A stretch of 25,761 bases of DNA, taken from contig CAYLJO010000079.1 in NCBI GenBank assembly GCA_964383905.1, forward strand, positions 1 to 25,761. Reading direction: 5' to 3'. This DNA is from CAYLJO01 sp964383905. Its GTDB lineage: Bacteria; Acidobacteriota; Blastocatellia; Pyrinomonadales; Pyrinomonadaceae. The translations under genes and the position numbers were made by a program. This document shows, one piece after another, positions 1 to 8,408 of the stretch. How positions within the stretch are numbered: position 1 is the stretch's first letter; each line of letters begins with the position of its first letter. The notes beneath the pieces are model-generated. The model searched no databases. It was not told where the DNA came from and worked only from the letters and a program-made list of their open reading frames with translations.

Positions 1-987
1 TATGATGATGCGCTGGCTATTGCTAATTTACCAACCGTGGAGTTGGCCGTGCCGTTCCTGAACATCAGCAATGATTACTTTGGCAACAAAATCCTTGTCA
101 CAGCCAATGGCAAAACATCCGCCGCTATCCGGTTGGAGGGTACACTGCCCGACTACATGCGCTCCGGGCAGGAGATACTTTCGGATGGCCGCTTCTTCAC
201 GCAGTTCGAGAACGATACTAATCAGGAAGTATGCGTCATCCGTGGAGGTGCGGCCGAAAGTTTTTTCCCATATGGCTCGCCGGTAGAAAGGACAATACAG
301 ATTGGTGGACGGGAATTTCGTATCGTCGGCGCTCTTGAAAAACGTGAGCAGATGCTGGGCGGAGGCAGTGGCAGCGATGATCTGAACAACGGCATATTTG
401 TTCCGTTTAACGTCGCCCGCAAACTCAAGCCAACCTCGACTGATGTTTTCATTCTGGCGGTTGCGCGTCCCGGCATGCTGGATGAAGCTATAGATCAGAT
501 CACGGACCTGCTGCGCGTGCGGCGACAGGTGCCTTTCGCTAAGCCGAACAGCTTTGGCGTTGCGACGGCTAATTCAATCATCGAACAGTTCCGATCCATC
601 ACCTTCGGAGTCGCGATCGCGATGGTGGTGATCTCCTCGGTCGGGCTGATGGTCGGCGGCATCGGCGTCATGAACATCATGCTAGTCTCTGTCACCGAGC
701 GCACCCGTGAGATCGGCGTGCGCAAGGCCATCGGCGCGCGCCGCGCCGACATCCTCTGGCAGTTCCTCATCGAGGCGATGACCTTGACCGGGGCGGGCGG
801 GCTGATCGGGCTCGGGGTGGGGTGGGTGACGACGCTGGTGATCCGCTACTTCGTGCCGTCCTACGTGCCGCTGTGGGCGCCGGTCGGGGGGTTCGTCGCC
901 AGCGTCGGGATCGGGTTAATCTTCGGGTTATGGCCGGCGTGGAAGGCGGCGCGTCTGGACCCGATCGAATCCCTGAGGTATGAATAG
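1..987 (+). CDS. MacB/FtsX-type ABC transporter permease, C-terminal part (5' truncated by window)
   Basis: The frame is open from base 1, so this is the last 328 residues of a longer protein; the GTG at 37 is not a real start. The first ~195 residues resemble the periplasmic MacB-type domain (ILSDGRFFTQFE, GSPVERTIQIGGREFRIVG). The rest is an FtsX domain: membrane segments at about 200-222, 255-284 and 293-315, with the signature VSVTERTREIGVRKAIGAR after the first and the terminal WKAARLDPIESLRYE. MacB-family permeases normally have four membrane segments, so the first, near the N-terminus, lies outside the window. Members act with a MacB-like ATPase in export or envelope stress (mechanotransmission) systems. 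The ATPase and any membrane fusion partner would lie upstream, and the substrate cannot be told from this fragment. No hairpin terminator follows it. Confidence 0.9.
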   Translation, partial: YDDALAIANLPTVELAVPFLNISNDYFGNKILVTANGKTSAAIRLEGTLPDYMRSGQEILSDGRFFTQFENDTNQEVCVIRGGAAESFFPYGSPVERTIQIGGREFRIVGALEKREQMLGGGSGSDDLNNGIFVPFNVARKLKPTSTDVFILAVARPGMLDEAIDQITDLLRVRRQVPFAKPNSFGVATANSIIEQFRSITFGVAIAMVVISSVGLMVGGIGVMNIMLVSVTERTREIGVRKAIGARRADILWQFLIEAMTLTGAGGLIGLGVGWVTTLVIRYFVPSYVPLWAPVGGFVASVGIGLIFGLWPAWKAARLDPIESLRYE

Positions 988-1005
988 TTTTTAGAATTAG
1001 AGAAG

Positions 1006-1034
1006 TTGCCACCGCTCAATCTGATCCCTATATT
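1006..1034 (+). promoter_or_regulatory. Sigma70-like promoter of the CRTAC1-1/TPR-1 pair
   Basis: TTGCCA (1006-1011) and TATATT (1029-1034) are separated by exactly 17 bases and each matches the consensus at 5 of 6 positions. The predicted transcript start is about 25 bases before the ATG at 1067. It is the only good candidate in the 79-base gap after the permease, so the downstream pair is probably a separate transcription unit. Confidence 0.5.
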
Positions 1035-1066
1035 TCTCCGCAGCTATTATCGACGTTCTATCAGCT

Positions 1067-2836
1067 ATGAAGAGAATAAAGAGACTCTCTTTGACACTTT
1101 TGAATAGAGGGCTGATACGGCAGCTTAACTATCTCATGCTGTGTTACCTGTTTGTCATTGGTCAGTCAGTAGCACCGGGTCAGGCCGGCAATAATTTAGG
1201 GGTAAAGTTCGTCAACGTGGCCCGGCGGGCCGGGATTACGGCCAAAACAATCTATGGTGATGAGCACAAGAATAAATATCTTCTCGAAACCACCGGGAGC
1301 GGGGCGGCCTTCATCGATTATGATAACGACGGCTGGCCGGATATTTTTCTCGTCAGCGGCACCCGTCTGGCCGGCCCCCCCGTCAACCAAATGCCCACCA
1401 ACCGCCTCTACCATAATAACGGCGACGGCACATTTACAGACGTTACGGAAAAAGCCGGACTGATTCATACGGGATGGGGCCAGAGCGTTTGCGTCGGTGA
1501 TTATGATAACGACGGGTACGATGATCTTTTCATCAGCGGTTACGGAAAGAACCTCCTTTACCACAACAACGGCAACGGCACATTCACGGAGGTGGCCGAG
1601 AAAGCCGGGGTCGCGAATAACCGGACGCGCTGGGGATCAGGCTGTGCGTTTCTTGATTACGACCGCGACGGCTACCTGGATCTGTTTGTCGCAAGCTATA
1701 TCGATTTCGATCCGAAAACAGCGCCTTTGCCGGAGACCGGTCCCTGCCTGTACAAGGGTGTCATGGTGGCCTGCGGCCCGCCGGGTCTCGCCGGCGGAGT
1801 CAACACTCTCTACCATAATAACGGTGACGGCACATTCACGGACGTTTCGGAGAAGGCTGGAATAACCAGGACCAACGGCACGTATGGCCTTGGCGTTCTG
1901 GTCGCCGATTTCGACAACGACGGCTGGCCCGATATTTACGTGGCCGATGATTCGGCCCCGGCCGTTCTCTACCATAACAATAAGAACGGCACGTTCACCG
2001 ACATCGGTGTCGAGGCGGGGTGCGCTTTCAGCATCGACGGTAAGCCCCAGGCGGGCATGGGGGTGACGGCGGGCGATTACGACCGCGACGGGTGGCTGGA
2101 TATTTTCAAAACAAATTTCGCCGGTGATACGTCGACGCTCTACCATAACACGGGCAAGACCGCTTTTGACGATGTCACTTTCCAGGCGGGAATCGGTGTT
2201 AACACCCGCTGGCTCGGGTGGGGCTGCGGTTTCGTCGATGTCGATAATGACGGCTGGCTGGATATCTTTCTCGTCAACGGGCACGTCTATCCGGAAGTCG
2301 AAAAGCTGACCACCGAGGCCGGGTATGCGCAGCGCAAAGTGCTCTATCGAAACCTTCATAACGGCCGCTTCGAAGATGTCTCGGAGAAGGTGGGTGGTGC
2401 TATAATCGAGACTACGCCCGCCCGTGGCTGCGCCTTCGGTGATTACAATAACGACGGGAATATTGACATACTCATCAACCCGATTAATGCCGTTCCAGAG
2501 CTTCTACGTTCCGAATCGAGCAACCAAAACAACTGGATTAAAATTAAAACCGTCGGCGTAAAATCAAACCGTGACGGGATCGGGGCCCGCATTAAATGCA
2601 TGACGGAGGATGGCAGCCAGATCGATGAGGTCCGTAGCGGCGGCAGCTACTACTCGCAAAATGATCTGCGCGTTCATTTCGGACTGGGTAAGAATATGAG
2701 GGTGAAGGCTCTCGAGGTACACTGGCCCAGCGGGCAAGTCGATACGCTGACCGATGTGGCTGCCGGCCAGCTCATCTATGTCAAGGAAGGGTCCGGTATA
2801 GTACGCACCGCCACCTTCAGCAAAGCTAAGAAGTAG
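1067..2836 (+). CDS. Secreted CRTAC1-family FG-GAP/VCBS repeat protein with ASPIC/UnbV domain (copy 1)
   Basis: A 589-residue exported protein. An N-terminal hydrophobic stretch (residues ~18-40, ending near GQA) looks like a signal peptide. Seven FG-GAP-like repeats follow between about 84 and 470, each with a calcium-loop motif such as DYDNDGWPDI, DYDRDGYLDL or DVDNDGWLDI, alternating with LYHNNGDGTFTDV blocks. This fits a seven-bladed, Ca2+-binding beta-propeller. Residues ~488-575 form an ASPIC/UnbV domain (NNWIKIKTVGVKSNRDGIGARI, VHWPSGQVDTL). The family is common in Acidobacteriota and Planctomycetes, but its biochemical role is not established; adhesion or protein/glycan binding is usually guessed from the fold. 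It precedes a TPR gene on the same strand and has a diverged paralogue at 4791-6605. No strong Shine-Dalgarno precedes the ATG. Confidence 0.9.
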   Translation: MKRIKRLSLTLLNRGLIRQLNYLMLCYLFVIGQSVAPGQAGNNLGVKFVNVARRAGITAKTIYGDEHKNKYLLETTGSGAAFIDYDNDGWPDIFLVSGTRLAGPPVNQMPTNRLYHNNGDGTFTDVTEKAGLIHTGWGQSVCVGDYDNDGYDDLFISGYGKNLLYHNNGNGTFTEVAEKAGVANNRTRWGSGCAFLDYDRDGYLDLFVASYIDFDPKTAPLPETGPCLYKGVMVACGPPGLAGGVNTLYHNNGDGTFTDVSEKAGITRTNGTYGLGVLVADFDNDGWPDIYVADDSAPAVLYHNNKNGTFTDIGVEAGCAFSIDGKPQAGMGVTAGDYDRDGWLDIFKTNFAGDTSTLYHNTGKTAFDDVTFQAGIGVNTRWLGWGCGFVDVDNDGWLDIFLVNGHVYPEVEKLTTEAGYAQRKVLYRNLHNGRFEDVSEKVGGAIIETTPARGCAFGDYNNDGNIDILINPINAVPELLRSESSNQNNWIKIKTVGVKSNRDGIGARIKCMTEDGSQIDEVRSGGSYYSQNDLRVHFGLGKNMRVKALEVHWPSGQVDTLTDVAAGQLIYVKEGSGIVRTATFSKAKK

Positions 2837-2920
2837 CGCCGGATCCTTAGAGCAACTTGCAATAGTACGTATGGAGAAGTCGTCGATAATCGGCGGGAAG
2901 CTACTCAGATCTGTTCTGAA

Positions 2921-2968
2921 TTCACTACGCTTTTCCCCCGTGTCCTCTGCGGTTCAAATCCGCTCTCT
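2921..2968 (-). repeat. Degenerate copy of an ACCGCAGAG-type dispersed repeat
   Basis: Read on the - strand this stretch gives TGAACCGCAGAGGACACGG followed by GGGAAAAGCG. It resembles the short dispersed 'accgcagaggacacagag' noncoding repeats I know from many environmental bacterial genomes. A second degenerate member lies at 24931-24976. Its position just upstream of 3000 suggests the bases before 3000 are noncoding, which supports the later start of the TPR gene. Confidence 0.4.
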
Positions 2969-2999
2969 TCCATCCACTCGAGTGAAATATGGAAATCAA

Positions 3000-4748
3000 A
3001 TGCAAGTGAGCTACTTAACGCTCCTGTTGGCTCTTATCCTGCTTGTATCCAACTCCGGGCAGGGACAGAATGATCCGGCGCGCGACGCCGAGCAGCACTA
3101 CGAAAATGGGGTCGCGCTTTTAGCAAAGCAGCAGTTGGACGCGGCCGTCACGGAACTTTTGATAGCCACAAGGCTTCGTCCCAGGTCTGCCGAAGCCCAC
3201 TACGCCCTCGGGCTTGCGCTGGCGAGAAAGGGAGACGTCAAACCCGCGACCGCTTCCTTCCGCAAAGCGACCCAGATAGCACCGACTTATTACGAAGCCC
3301 ACGTCGGGCTCGGCATGGCGCTACAGCAATCGGGCGACATTGACGGGGCGGTGGCAACTTTTAAGGAGGCGGCTTCACTTAAACCTGGCGAAGTCGAGCC
3401 ACGATTACTGCTCGGCGCAGCCCTCCAGCAAAAGGGCTTGTTGGATGCGGCGATCGCCGAGTTTCGCGAGTCTGTTCGACTGAGACCAAACGCGGCCGAA
3501 GCACACTCTTACCTCGGGTTCGCGCTCGGCACAAAGGGCCTCCTTCCGGAGGCGATCTCAGAATTCGAAACGGCTGTCAGGCTCAAACCTGACTTCGCCG
3601 AAGCCCATTATTACCTGGGCGCGGCCCGCTGGTTCTCTAAAGATACCGGGGGCGCTATCACCGCGCTAAAAACTGCGGCCCGGTTGATGCCCAATCATGT
3701 CAACGCGCATTACTATCTCGGCCTCGCTCTGCAAAAAAGCGGAGACCTTCAAGCGGCGATCGGCGAATTGGGTACGGCCGTCAAGCTGGCCCCCGACATG
3801 ATCGAGCCGCGCCACGCCATGGGTCTGGCTCTCCAAAGTGACGACGATCTTGACGGGGCAATTGAGGCTTTCCGCGCAGTCGTCAGGCTCAAACCCGATT
3901 TTGTTCAAGCGCAGAATGACCTCGGGCTCGCACTCATGCAAAAGCGCGATCCCGACGGCGCCATCGCCGCGTTCAATGCTGCCCTAAAGCTCGACCCGAA
4001 CAATCCGGTCGCCCGTCATAATCTCGGCACGGCGCTGATCCTCAAAGGCGATTACGCCGCCGCCGTCGCAGAATACCGAAAGCTGACGGCGCTCGCGCCC
4101 GAAGACCCCGAAGCCCATTACAACCTGGCGCTTGCGCTTAAGCAGAAAGATGAACTCGGTGAAGCGGAGGCGGAGCTGAGAAAAGCCATCGATCTGCAGC
4201 CTTCACTGCCGGAGGCCCACTACACTCTCGGCGTCATCCTCCTGCAGCAATCGAAGCTTGACGGTGCAGTGGCAGCATTCACAGCGGCGACAACGGCCAA
4301 AACAGATTACGCGGAAGCGCATTATGCGCTGGGCACGGCCTTGCAGCAACTGGGCCACCTCGACCAGGCGATAGCGGCCTTTCGTGAGGCGCTCAAGTAC
4401 GCGCCCGCCGCCCCCGAGATCCACAACACGCTTGGCGCGGCGCTCAGGCAGAAGGGCGATACGGAGGCGGCGCGTCTGGAGTTTCAAGAGGCCGCACGGC
4501 TTAACAAACTCAAATCAAATATGCAGGCGGCCGTTTTTGCGACGAACACGGGCGTCGCGCGGCTTAAAGAGGGAAACGTTGACGCCGCCGTTGAAAGATT
4601 CGAAGCCGCCATTAAGCTTGATCCGACCAACGCCCAGGCACACTACAATTTAGCCAAAGCTCTCCAGCAAAAAGGTCAATCCGATGCCGCCCGCGCTGCT
4701 TATCAGAAGGCAAAGGAACTCAACCCTCACTTGAGACCGCTAAGGTAG
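3000..4748 (+). CDS. Secreted tetratricopeptide-repeat protein, 16 TPRs (TPR-1)
   Basis: A 582-residue protein built almost wholly of TPRs. The reading frame is open from an ATG at 2871, but the ATG at 3000 is preferred because it begins a clean signal peptide (MQVSYLTLLLALILLVSNSGQGQ). The additional 43 residues have no signal-peptide character and overlap a noncoding-type repeat. I count 16 successive 34-residue TPR units, each with the AEAHYxLGxAL core (AEAHYALGLAL, PEAHYNLALAL, AQAHYNLAKAL) and a D/E-A-A/I helix B. The array runs from just after the signal peptide to the C-terminus, so there is no separate catalytic domain. TPR superhelices bind peptides or proteins; being exported, it probably scaffolds a periplasmic or surface complex. 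It lies downstream of the CRTAC1 gene on the same strand with no terminator between, suggesting co-transcription. The Shine-Dalgarno is weak, so the start is less certain than the gene. Confidence 0.85.
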   Translation: MQVSYLTLLLALILLVSNSGQGQNDPARDAEQHYENGVALLAKQQLDAAVTELLIATRLRPRSAEAHYALGLALARKGDVKPATASFRKATQIAPTYYEAHVGLGMALQQSGDIDGAVATFKEAASLKPGEVEPRLLLGAALQQKGLLDAAIAEFRESVRLRPNAAEAHSYLGFALGTKGLLPEAISEFETAVRLKPDFAEAHYYLGAARWFSKDTGGAITALKTAARLMPNHVNAHYYLGLALQKSGDLQAAIGELGTAVKLAPDMIEPRHAMGLALQSDDDLDGAIEAFRAVVRLKPDFVQAQNDLGLALMQKRDPDGAIAAFNAALKLDPNNPVARHNLGTALILKGDYAAAVAEYRKLTALAPEDPEAHYNLALALKQKDELGEAEAELRKAIDLQPSLPEAHYTLGVILLQQSKLDGAVAAFTAATTAKTDYAEAHYALGTALQQLGHLDQAIAAFREALKYAPAAPEIHNTLGAALRQKGDTEAARLEFQEAARLNKLKSNMQAAVFATNTGVARLKEGNVDAAVERFEAAIKLDPTNAQAHYNLAKALQQKGQSDAARAAYQKAKELNPHLRPLR

Positions 4749-4790
4749 GAGATACCGGAAGAAAGACCTGAGATTCAAATGATAGGGACG

Positions 4791-6605
4791 TCACCTGACG
4801 TGGGTTACTGACTTTACAACACCGCCGCCTTCTTTGATCGTGACGATCTGATTAACCGCAATATCTTTGATGATCTCGGTCTGGCCACTGGGCCAGCGTA
4901 TCTCTACCTGATCGGCTTTCTGGCTTGCGCCCATCCCGAAATGGAGACGTATGTCGTTGTGCGAGTAATAACTGGATTGGCTCGTGACCTCTTGGGCCTG
5001 TAAATGCTCCCCGGTTCTCACCCGTACTCGCGCCCCGATGGCGCTGCGGTTTGATTTCGTACCGATCAGTTTTAATTTGAGCCAGTTGTTAGGACCACGT
5101 TTGCTACCGCTATAGTACTCATTGCGCAGCAGCAAGGGCGGCTCGTTCATGTTCATAATCAGCACATCAATATCGCCGTCGTTATCGAAATCTCCGAAAG
5201 CCATGCCGCGGCTGGATTTCAAGGCTAATGCGCCCGGACCGGACTGTGAGGTTACTTCTCGGAAACGGCCATTCCCCAGGTTGTGATACACAAGGCGCGG
5301 TCCGCGGTAAGGATATTCCTTGAAATATTTTTCGACCTCGGGATAGACGTTGCCGGTGGCAACCATAATGTCGGGCCAGCCGTCGTTGTCGAAGTCGGCG
5401 AACCCTGTCCCCCATTCGACGTAGCGCGTATGGTCGAAGCCGGCCGCCCTCGACGCGTCCTCAAAGAAACCCCGCCCACTATTCTTATACAGCGCAGGGA
5501 GGTCGTCGGCGAAATGCGTTTTAAAGATATCCGGATAACCGTCCCCGTTGTAGTCGCCGACGGTCACGCCCATGCCGGCCTGCGCCTGACCGTCTTCGTT
5601 GTACGCGCAGCCTGCTTCCAAGGCGACGTCGGTGAATGTGCCGTCGTGGTTATTGCGGTAGAGCGTGCTCGCCGTCGAATCGCAGGCCACGTAAATGTCC
5701 GGCCATCCGTCGTTATCGAAATCGGTCGTGATCGCCGTCATCGAATAACGCCCCTGGACTTTGGCGATACCGGAGACGTCGGAGACGTCCGTAAATGTCC
5801 CATCCCCGTTATTGTGATAGAGGAGATTCGTATCCGTGGGCAGTCCTTTGGGTCCGCAATTGACCGGAATACCTTTCCACATACAATTGCTGCCCTTCCC
5901 GGGTTCCGGCGCTGTCGCCAGGTCGAATTTCAGATAGTTCGCCACGAAAAGGTCGAGTTTCCCGTCGCGGTCGTAATCAATGAAGGTGCACCCCGACCCC
6001 CAGCGCGTACCTTTTGTCGCCAGCCCCGCTTTCCGAGTGACGTCGGTGAAAGTACCATTGCCATTATTGTGATAGAGAACGTTTTGCCCCCAGTAGGTGA
6101 TGAACAGGTCATCGTAGCCGTCGTTATCATAGTCACCGACGCAGACTGCCGACGCCCAGCCCGAATGCATCAAGCCGGCTTTACCGGTGACGTCGGTGAA
6201 CGTGCCGTCATGGTTGTTGCGGTATAATTTGTTGGTCGGTTCTTTCCCCGCCGGAAAACCTTCGAGGCGTGTGCCGTTCAGAATCAATATGTCAACCCAG
6301 CCGTCATTATCATAATCGATAAAGGCGACGCCACTCCCGTTGGTCTCAATAATGTACCTCTTTTGCTCGATGCCGCCGTAAATGGTCGGTTCCGTGAGAC
6401 CTGCGCGCCCGGCGACGTCGACGAAAGTTACCGGAAAATCGTCCGCCTCTTTCGGCTTATTTGCGGTCGAAGCGGAAGAAGCCATCCGTTGGGCGAAGGT
6501 ATCCTTTCGCGCGGACGACGGCCAGATGAGAGCGTTGACAAGAAGTAGCAGGGCGGCGAGCCGGGGCGCGCAGAAGAGACGGTTCGGCTTGAGTTTTGGG
6601 TACAT
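4791..6605 (-). CDS. Secreted CRTAC1-family FG-GAP/VCBS repeat protein with ASPIC/UnbV domain (copy 2)
   Basis: A 604-residue paralogue of the protein at 1067-2836 with the same architecture. There is a signal peptide (hydrophobic LAALLLLVNALIWPSSA, residues ~16-32) and a Ser/Ala/Thr-rich linker to ~56. Seven FG-GAP calcium loops follow from ~98 (DYDNDGWVDI, DYDNDGYDDL, DYDRDGKLDL, DFDNDGWPDI twice, DYNGDGYPDI, DFDNDGDIDV). An ASPIC/UnbV domain covers about 507-595 (NNWLKLKLIGTKSNRSAIGARV, IRWPSGQTEII). The two copies align along their whole length but differ at many residues, so the duplication is not recent. The gene converges on TPR-1 with only 42 bases between the stop codons and lies downstream of TPR-2. 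Function is unknown; calcium-dependent extracellular binding is the reasonable guess. Confidence 0.9.
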   Translation of the reverse strand: MYPKLKPNRLFCAPRLAALLLLVNALIWPSSARKDTFAQRMASSASTANKPKEADDFPVTFVDVAGRAGLTEPTIYGGIEQKRYIIETNGSGVAFIDYDNDGWVDILILNGTRLEGFPAGKEPTNKLYRNNHDGTFTDVTGKAGLMHSGWASAVCVGDYDNDGYDDLFITYWGQNVLYHNNGNGTFTDVTRKAGLATKGTRWGSGCTFIDYDRDGKLDLFVANYLKFDLATAPEPGKGSNCMWKGIPVNCGPKGLPTDTNLLYHNNGDGTFTDVSDVSGIAKVQGRYSMTAITTDFDNDGWPDIYVACDSTASTLYRNNHDGTFTDVALEAGCAYNEDGQAQAGMGVTVGDYNGDGYPDIFKTHFADDLPALYKNSGRGFFEDASRAAGFDHTRYVEWGTGFADFDNDGWPDIMVATGNVYPEVEKYFKEYPYRGPRLVYHNLGNGRFREVTSQSGPGALALKSSRGMAFGDFDNDGDIDVLIMNMNEPPLLLRNEYYSGSKRGPNNWLKLKLIGTKSNRSAIGARVRVRTGEHLQAQEVTSQSSYYSHNDIRLHFGMGASQKADQVEIRWPSGQTEIIKDIAVNQIVTIKEGGGVVKSVTHVR

Positions 6606-6637
6606 AAATCAGGCTTAGGGACCGGGTATCAGTGTCA

Positions 6638-6658
6638 AACGGGCACCCGACGCCCGTT
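6638..6658 (-). repeat. REP-like hairpin between TPR-2 and CRTAC1-2
   Basis: A perfect 7-bp inverted repeat (AACGGGC/GCCCGTT) with a 7-base loop abuts the stop codon of TPR-2. No T-run follows on the - strand, so it is more likely an intercistronic stability or REP-like element than a terminator. Its core GGGCAYCCGRCGCCCG recurs at 13703-13718. Confidence 0.4.
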
Positions 6659-7711
6659 CTACTTATTCTGGTCAGAACTTGTTCGCAGTTGCTCCGCCAG
6701 CGCGAACTCTCTTTTGGCTTCTTCTAACCTGTTGGCCTGCTGAAAAACTTGCGCCAGCAGGTGATGCCCGGAGAAGTTGTTGGGATCCATCTGCAGCGCG
6801 CGCCGCAATATACTTTCCGCGTTTGAGAGGTCAGCTTTCTTCAAATAAACCTTCCCCAGGACAATGTAAGGGCCGCTGAAGTATGGGTTCAGCCAGATAG
6901 ATTTCTGGAGCGGCGCGATCGCGTTATCCCATTTGAGCTGCCTTGTATAGGCCTCCCCGAGCCGGTAATAGGCCATGGCGAATGCCGGGTTGATGGCGAT
7001 CTCTTTTTGCAAAAGCTCGATGCCGAGCGGGATGTCGGCGCGGTAGATGGCCAGTTCGCCCAATAAAAAATTGGCCTGCGGGAGCTTCGGATCAAGTTCG
7101 AGCGCCTTCCGCAACTCCTTCTCGGCGAACTCCTCGAACTGTTGGCGGACCATCATCTGCGCATTGATCAGGTAGGCGGCCGCAGAATCGACTGGCACTT
7201 TGAACATCCGGGCGAAGGCTTCGCGGGCCTTCTCGGGGTCGTGATTTTGGATGTAGCTGAGGCCGAGGACGTAAGCTATCTCGACACTGTCGGGCGCCCA
7301 GCGGCCGACTTGTTCAAGGTACGGCACCGCATCCTTAATGTGACCCATTAGATAGTGAGAAAGGCCAAGCATTCGCACACCTTGACGGTAATGTTGGCTG
7401 GTTTTCGATAACTGGCCGACGGCAAGAGATAGGTGCTCGACGGCGCGGGGGTAGCTGCTCTTTTGATAGTATGCCTGACCCAAAAGGTAATTTGTATCCG
7501 CATCGCCAGACTTGAATCTAAGCGCCGTGTTCAATATTTCAATGGCCGCGTCGATCTTACCGGCGTCCAGTAGACCTTGAGCCTGTACGATAATCGGAGA
7601 ATTAGGTTGAAGGCCTATGGGCCGGCGTTGCTCAGTTTGTCCGAACGCGCCCGAAATGCCTGGCATGACCGCCAGATGTAAAAGTAGGATGCGGGAAAGG
7701 TATTTAATCAT
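6659..7711 (-). CDS. Secreted tetratricopeptide-repeat protein (TPR-2)
   Basis: A 350-residue TPR protein. The ATG at 7711 is chosen because GAGG lies 8-9 bases upstream and a signal peptide begins there (MIKYLSRILLLHLAVMPGISGAFG); a TTG start at 7729 would add six residues. About eight to nine TPR units run from ~35 to ~345, less regular than in TPR-1 (ADTNYLLGQAYYQKS, VEIAYVLGLSYIQNH, AMAYYRLGEAYTRQL, SGPYIVLGKVYLKKA, SGHHLLAQVFQQANR). No other domain is visible. It probably acts in the envelope as a protein-binding scaffold. It sits 53 bases upstream of CRTAC1-2 on the same strand, mirroring the CRTAC1-1/TPR-1 pair in reverse order, which suggests that each CRTAC1 works with a TPR partner. 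Confidence 0.85.
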   Translation of the reverse strand: MIKYLSRILLLHLAVMPGISGAFGQTEQRRPIGLQPNSPIIVQAQGLLDAGKIDAAIEILNTALRFKSGDADTNYLLGQAYYQKSSYPRAVEHLSLAVGQLSKTSQHYRQGVRMLGLSHYLMGHIKDAVPYLEQVGRWAPDSVEIAYVLGLSYIQNHDPEKAREAFARMFKVPVDSAAAYLINAQMMVRQQFEEFAEKELRKALELDPKLPQANFLLGELAIYRADIPLGIELLQKEIAINPAFAMAYYRLGEAYTRQLKWDNAIAPLQKSIWLNPYFSGPYIVLGKVYLKKADLSNAESILRRALQMDPNNFSGHHLLAQVFQQANRLEEAKREFALAEQLRTSSDQNK

Positions 7712-7756
7712 GACCATTACCTCACTCAAAGAGGAAAATATTTCTCGTGCACCCGG

Positions 7757-7785
7757 ATGATATTGGCTTCACAAATGAAAAACAA
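7757..7785 (-). promoter_or_regulatory. Candidate promoter for TPR-2/CRTAC1-2
   Basis: On the - strand TTGTTT (7785-7780) and TATCAT (7762-7757) are 17 bases apart; the -10 matches at 5 of 6 positions, the -35 only at TTG. The start would lie roughly 40 bases before the ATG at 7711. Confidence 0.35.
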
Positions 7786-8179
7786 CGCGGCAGGGTACTA
7801 TAGCTAAGGCCCGCAACAATCTCATCCTGTGATAGCCGCCGATCGGTTGAAAGCGCCTGCGCCGGCTACTGTTCGATCTTTCAAATATCCAAAATCTTGA
7901 TTTTATCCAAAAATTTATTTACGGAAGCTCTATTTTATCCCAGGTCTTTCCTTTCTTGCCGCAGCGTAGCTGATACTATTTTGTGCATTTTAAAGCATTT
8001 GTGGGTTTTTTTATTAGTATGTAGGTTTTGGCTCTCCACTTGCCTTATAAAATTTAGAACTATATAGACCGCGAGGAGGGAAATGATTTTATAACCTAAT
8101 TACATTTATCTGTATATCCTCATGTCTCGGTGGGAAGATTTTTATAAACAGGGCTTAAAGGCTCTTCGAAATATAGTAA
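7786..8179. other. AT-rich noncoding stretch between divergent genes
   Basis: About 390 bases with no credible gene on either strand and clearly lower GC than the flanking coding sequence. T- and A-rich tracts are frequent (for example around 7905-7935 and 7978-8050). I recognise no tRNA, known riboswitch core or insertion-sequence end. It separates the TPR-2 promoter from the receptor promoter and could hold upstream activator sites, but I can name none. Confidence 0.5.
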
Positions 8180-8208
8180 TTGACAGCCTCGCAAATCTGT
8201 ATTAAATA
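8180..8208 (+). promoter_or_regulatory. Candidate sigma70-like promoter of the TonB-dependent receptor
   Basis: A perfect TTGACA at 8180-8185 is followed after 16 bases by TTAAAT (8202-8207), or after 17 by TAAATA. Transcription from here would give a leader of about 200 bases before the receptor ATG at 8418. Confidence 0.4.
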
Positions 8209-8302
8209 GTTCGTTCGATCGGGCAACAAACCATCAAGTGGCACCTAACACACAATTGAGCCTGCAAATTTCCAGGGAAGCTTTTCATTAACAAGCAGGG
8301 TA

Positions 8303-8398
8303 CGGGTTATCAAAATTCTACCCGGCATCATTTTCCAGTGGCTAACCGGTATTTACGGATAGCCTTCGTTCAAAAGGCATATCTGCTGAAAAGCAGAT
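8303..8398 (+). promoter_or_regulatory. Structured 5' leader of the receptor mRNA: three successive hairpins
   Basis: Three inverted repeats occur in a row in the predicted leader. CGGGT (8303-8307) pairs with ACCCG (8320-8324). GGCTA-A-CCG (8340-8348) pairs with CGG-A-TAGCC (8356-8364), with a single A/A mismatch. A perfect 7-bp stem ATCTGCT/AGCAGAT (8381-8387 with 8392-8398) is capped by a GAAA tetraloop. The last hairpin ends four bases before the Shine-Dalgarno. It could protect the mRNA 5' end or control ribosome access; I do not recognise a known riboswitch family. Confidence 0.4.
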
Positions 8399-8402
8399 TC
8401 GT

Positions 8403-8408
8403 AAAGGA
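8403..8408 (+). promoter_or_regulatory. Ribosome binding site of the receptor
   Basis: AAAGGA, part of AAAGGAG, lies 8 bases before the ATG at 8418 and fixes that start. Confidence 0.7.

Noticed and set aside
1408..2000. Repeated DNA blocks (TACCATAATAACGG and similar) that could look like a tandem or CRISPR-like repeat
   Set aside because: They encode the LYHNNGDGTFTDV units of the FG-GAP repeats, are in frame, and vary as coding repeats do.
1637..2359. 240-codon - strand frame opposite CRTAC1-1
   Set aside because: Same antisense shadow effect of repeated FG-GAP sequence; no start signal or recognisable domain.
4786..4804. Short inverted repeat ACGTCA/TGACGT between the convergent TPR-1 and CRTAC1-2 genes as a terminator
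   Set aside because: Only six base pairs with a two-base gap, overlapping the CRTAC1-2 stop codon and with no T-run on either strand.
5283..6227. Long + strand frame of 314 codons opposite CRTAC1-2
   Set aside because: It is the antisense shadow of the repeated calcium-loop codons; the - strand frame has a signal peptide and full domain architecture.
8071..8094. Excellent Shine-Dalgarno (GAGGAGGG) followed by ATG in the AT-rich intergenic region
   Set aside because: The frame is only three codons (Met-Ile-Leu-stop); no leader-peptide function can be argued.
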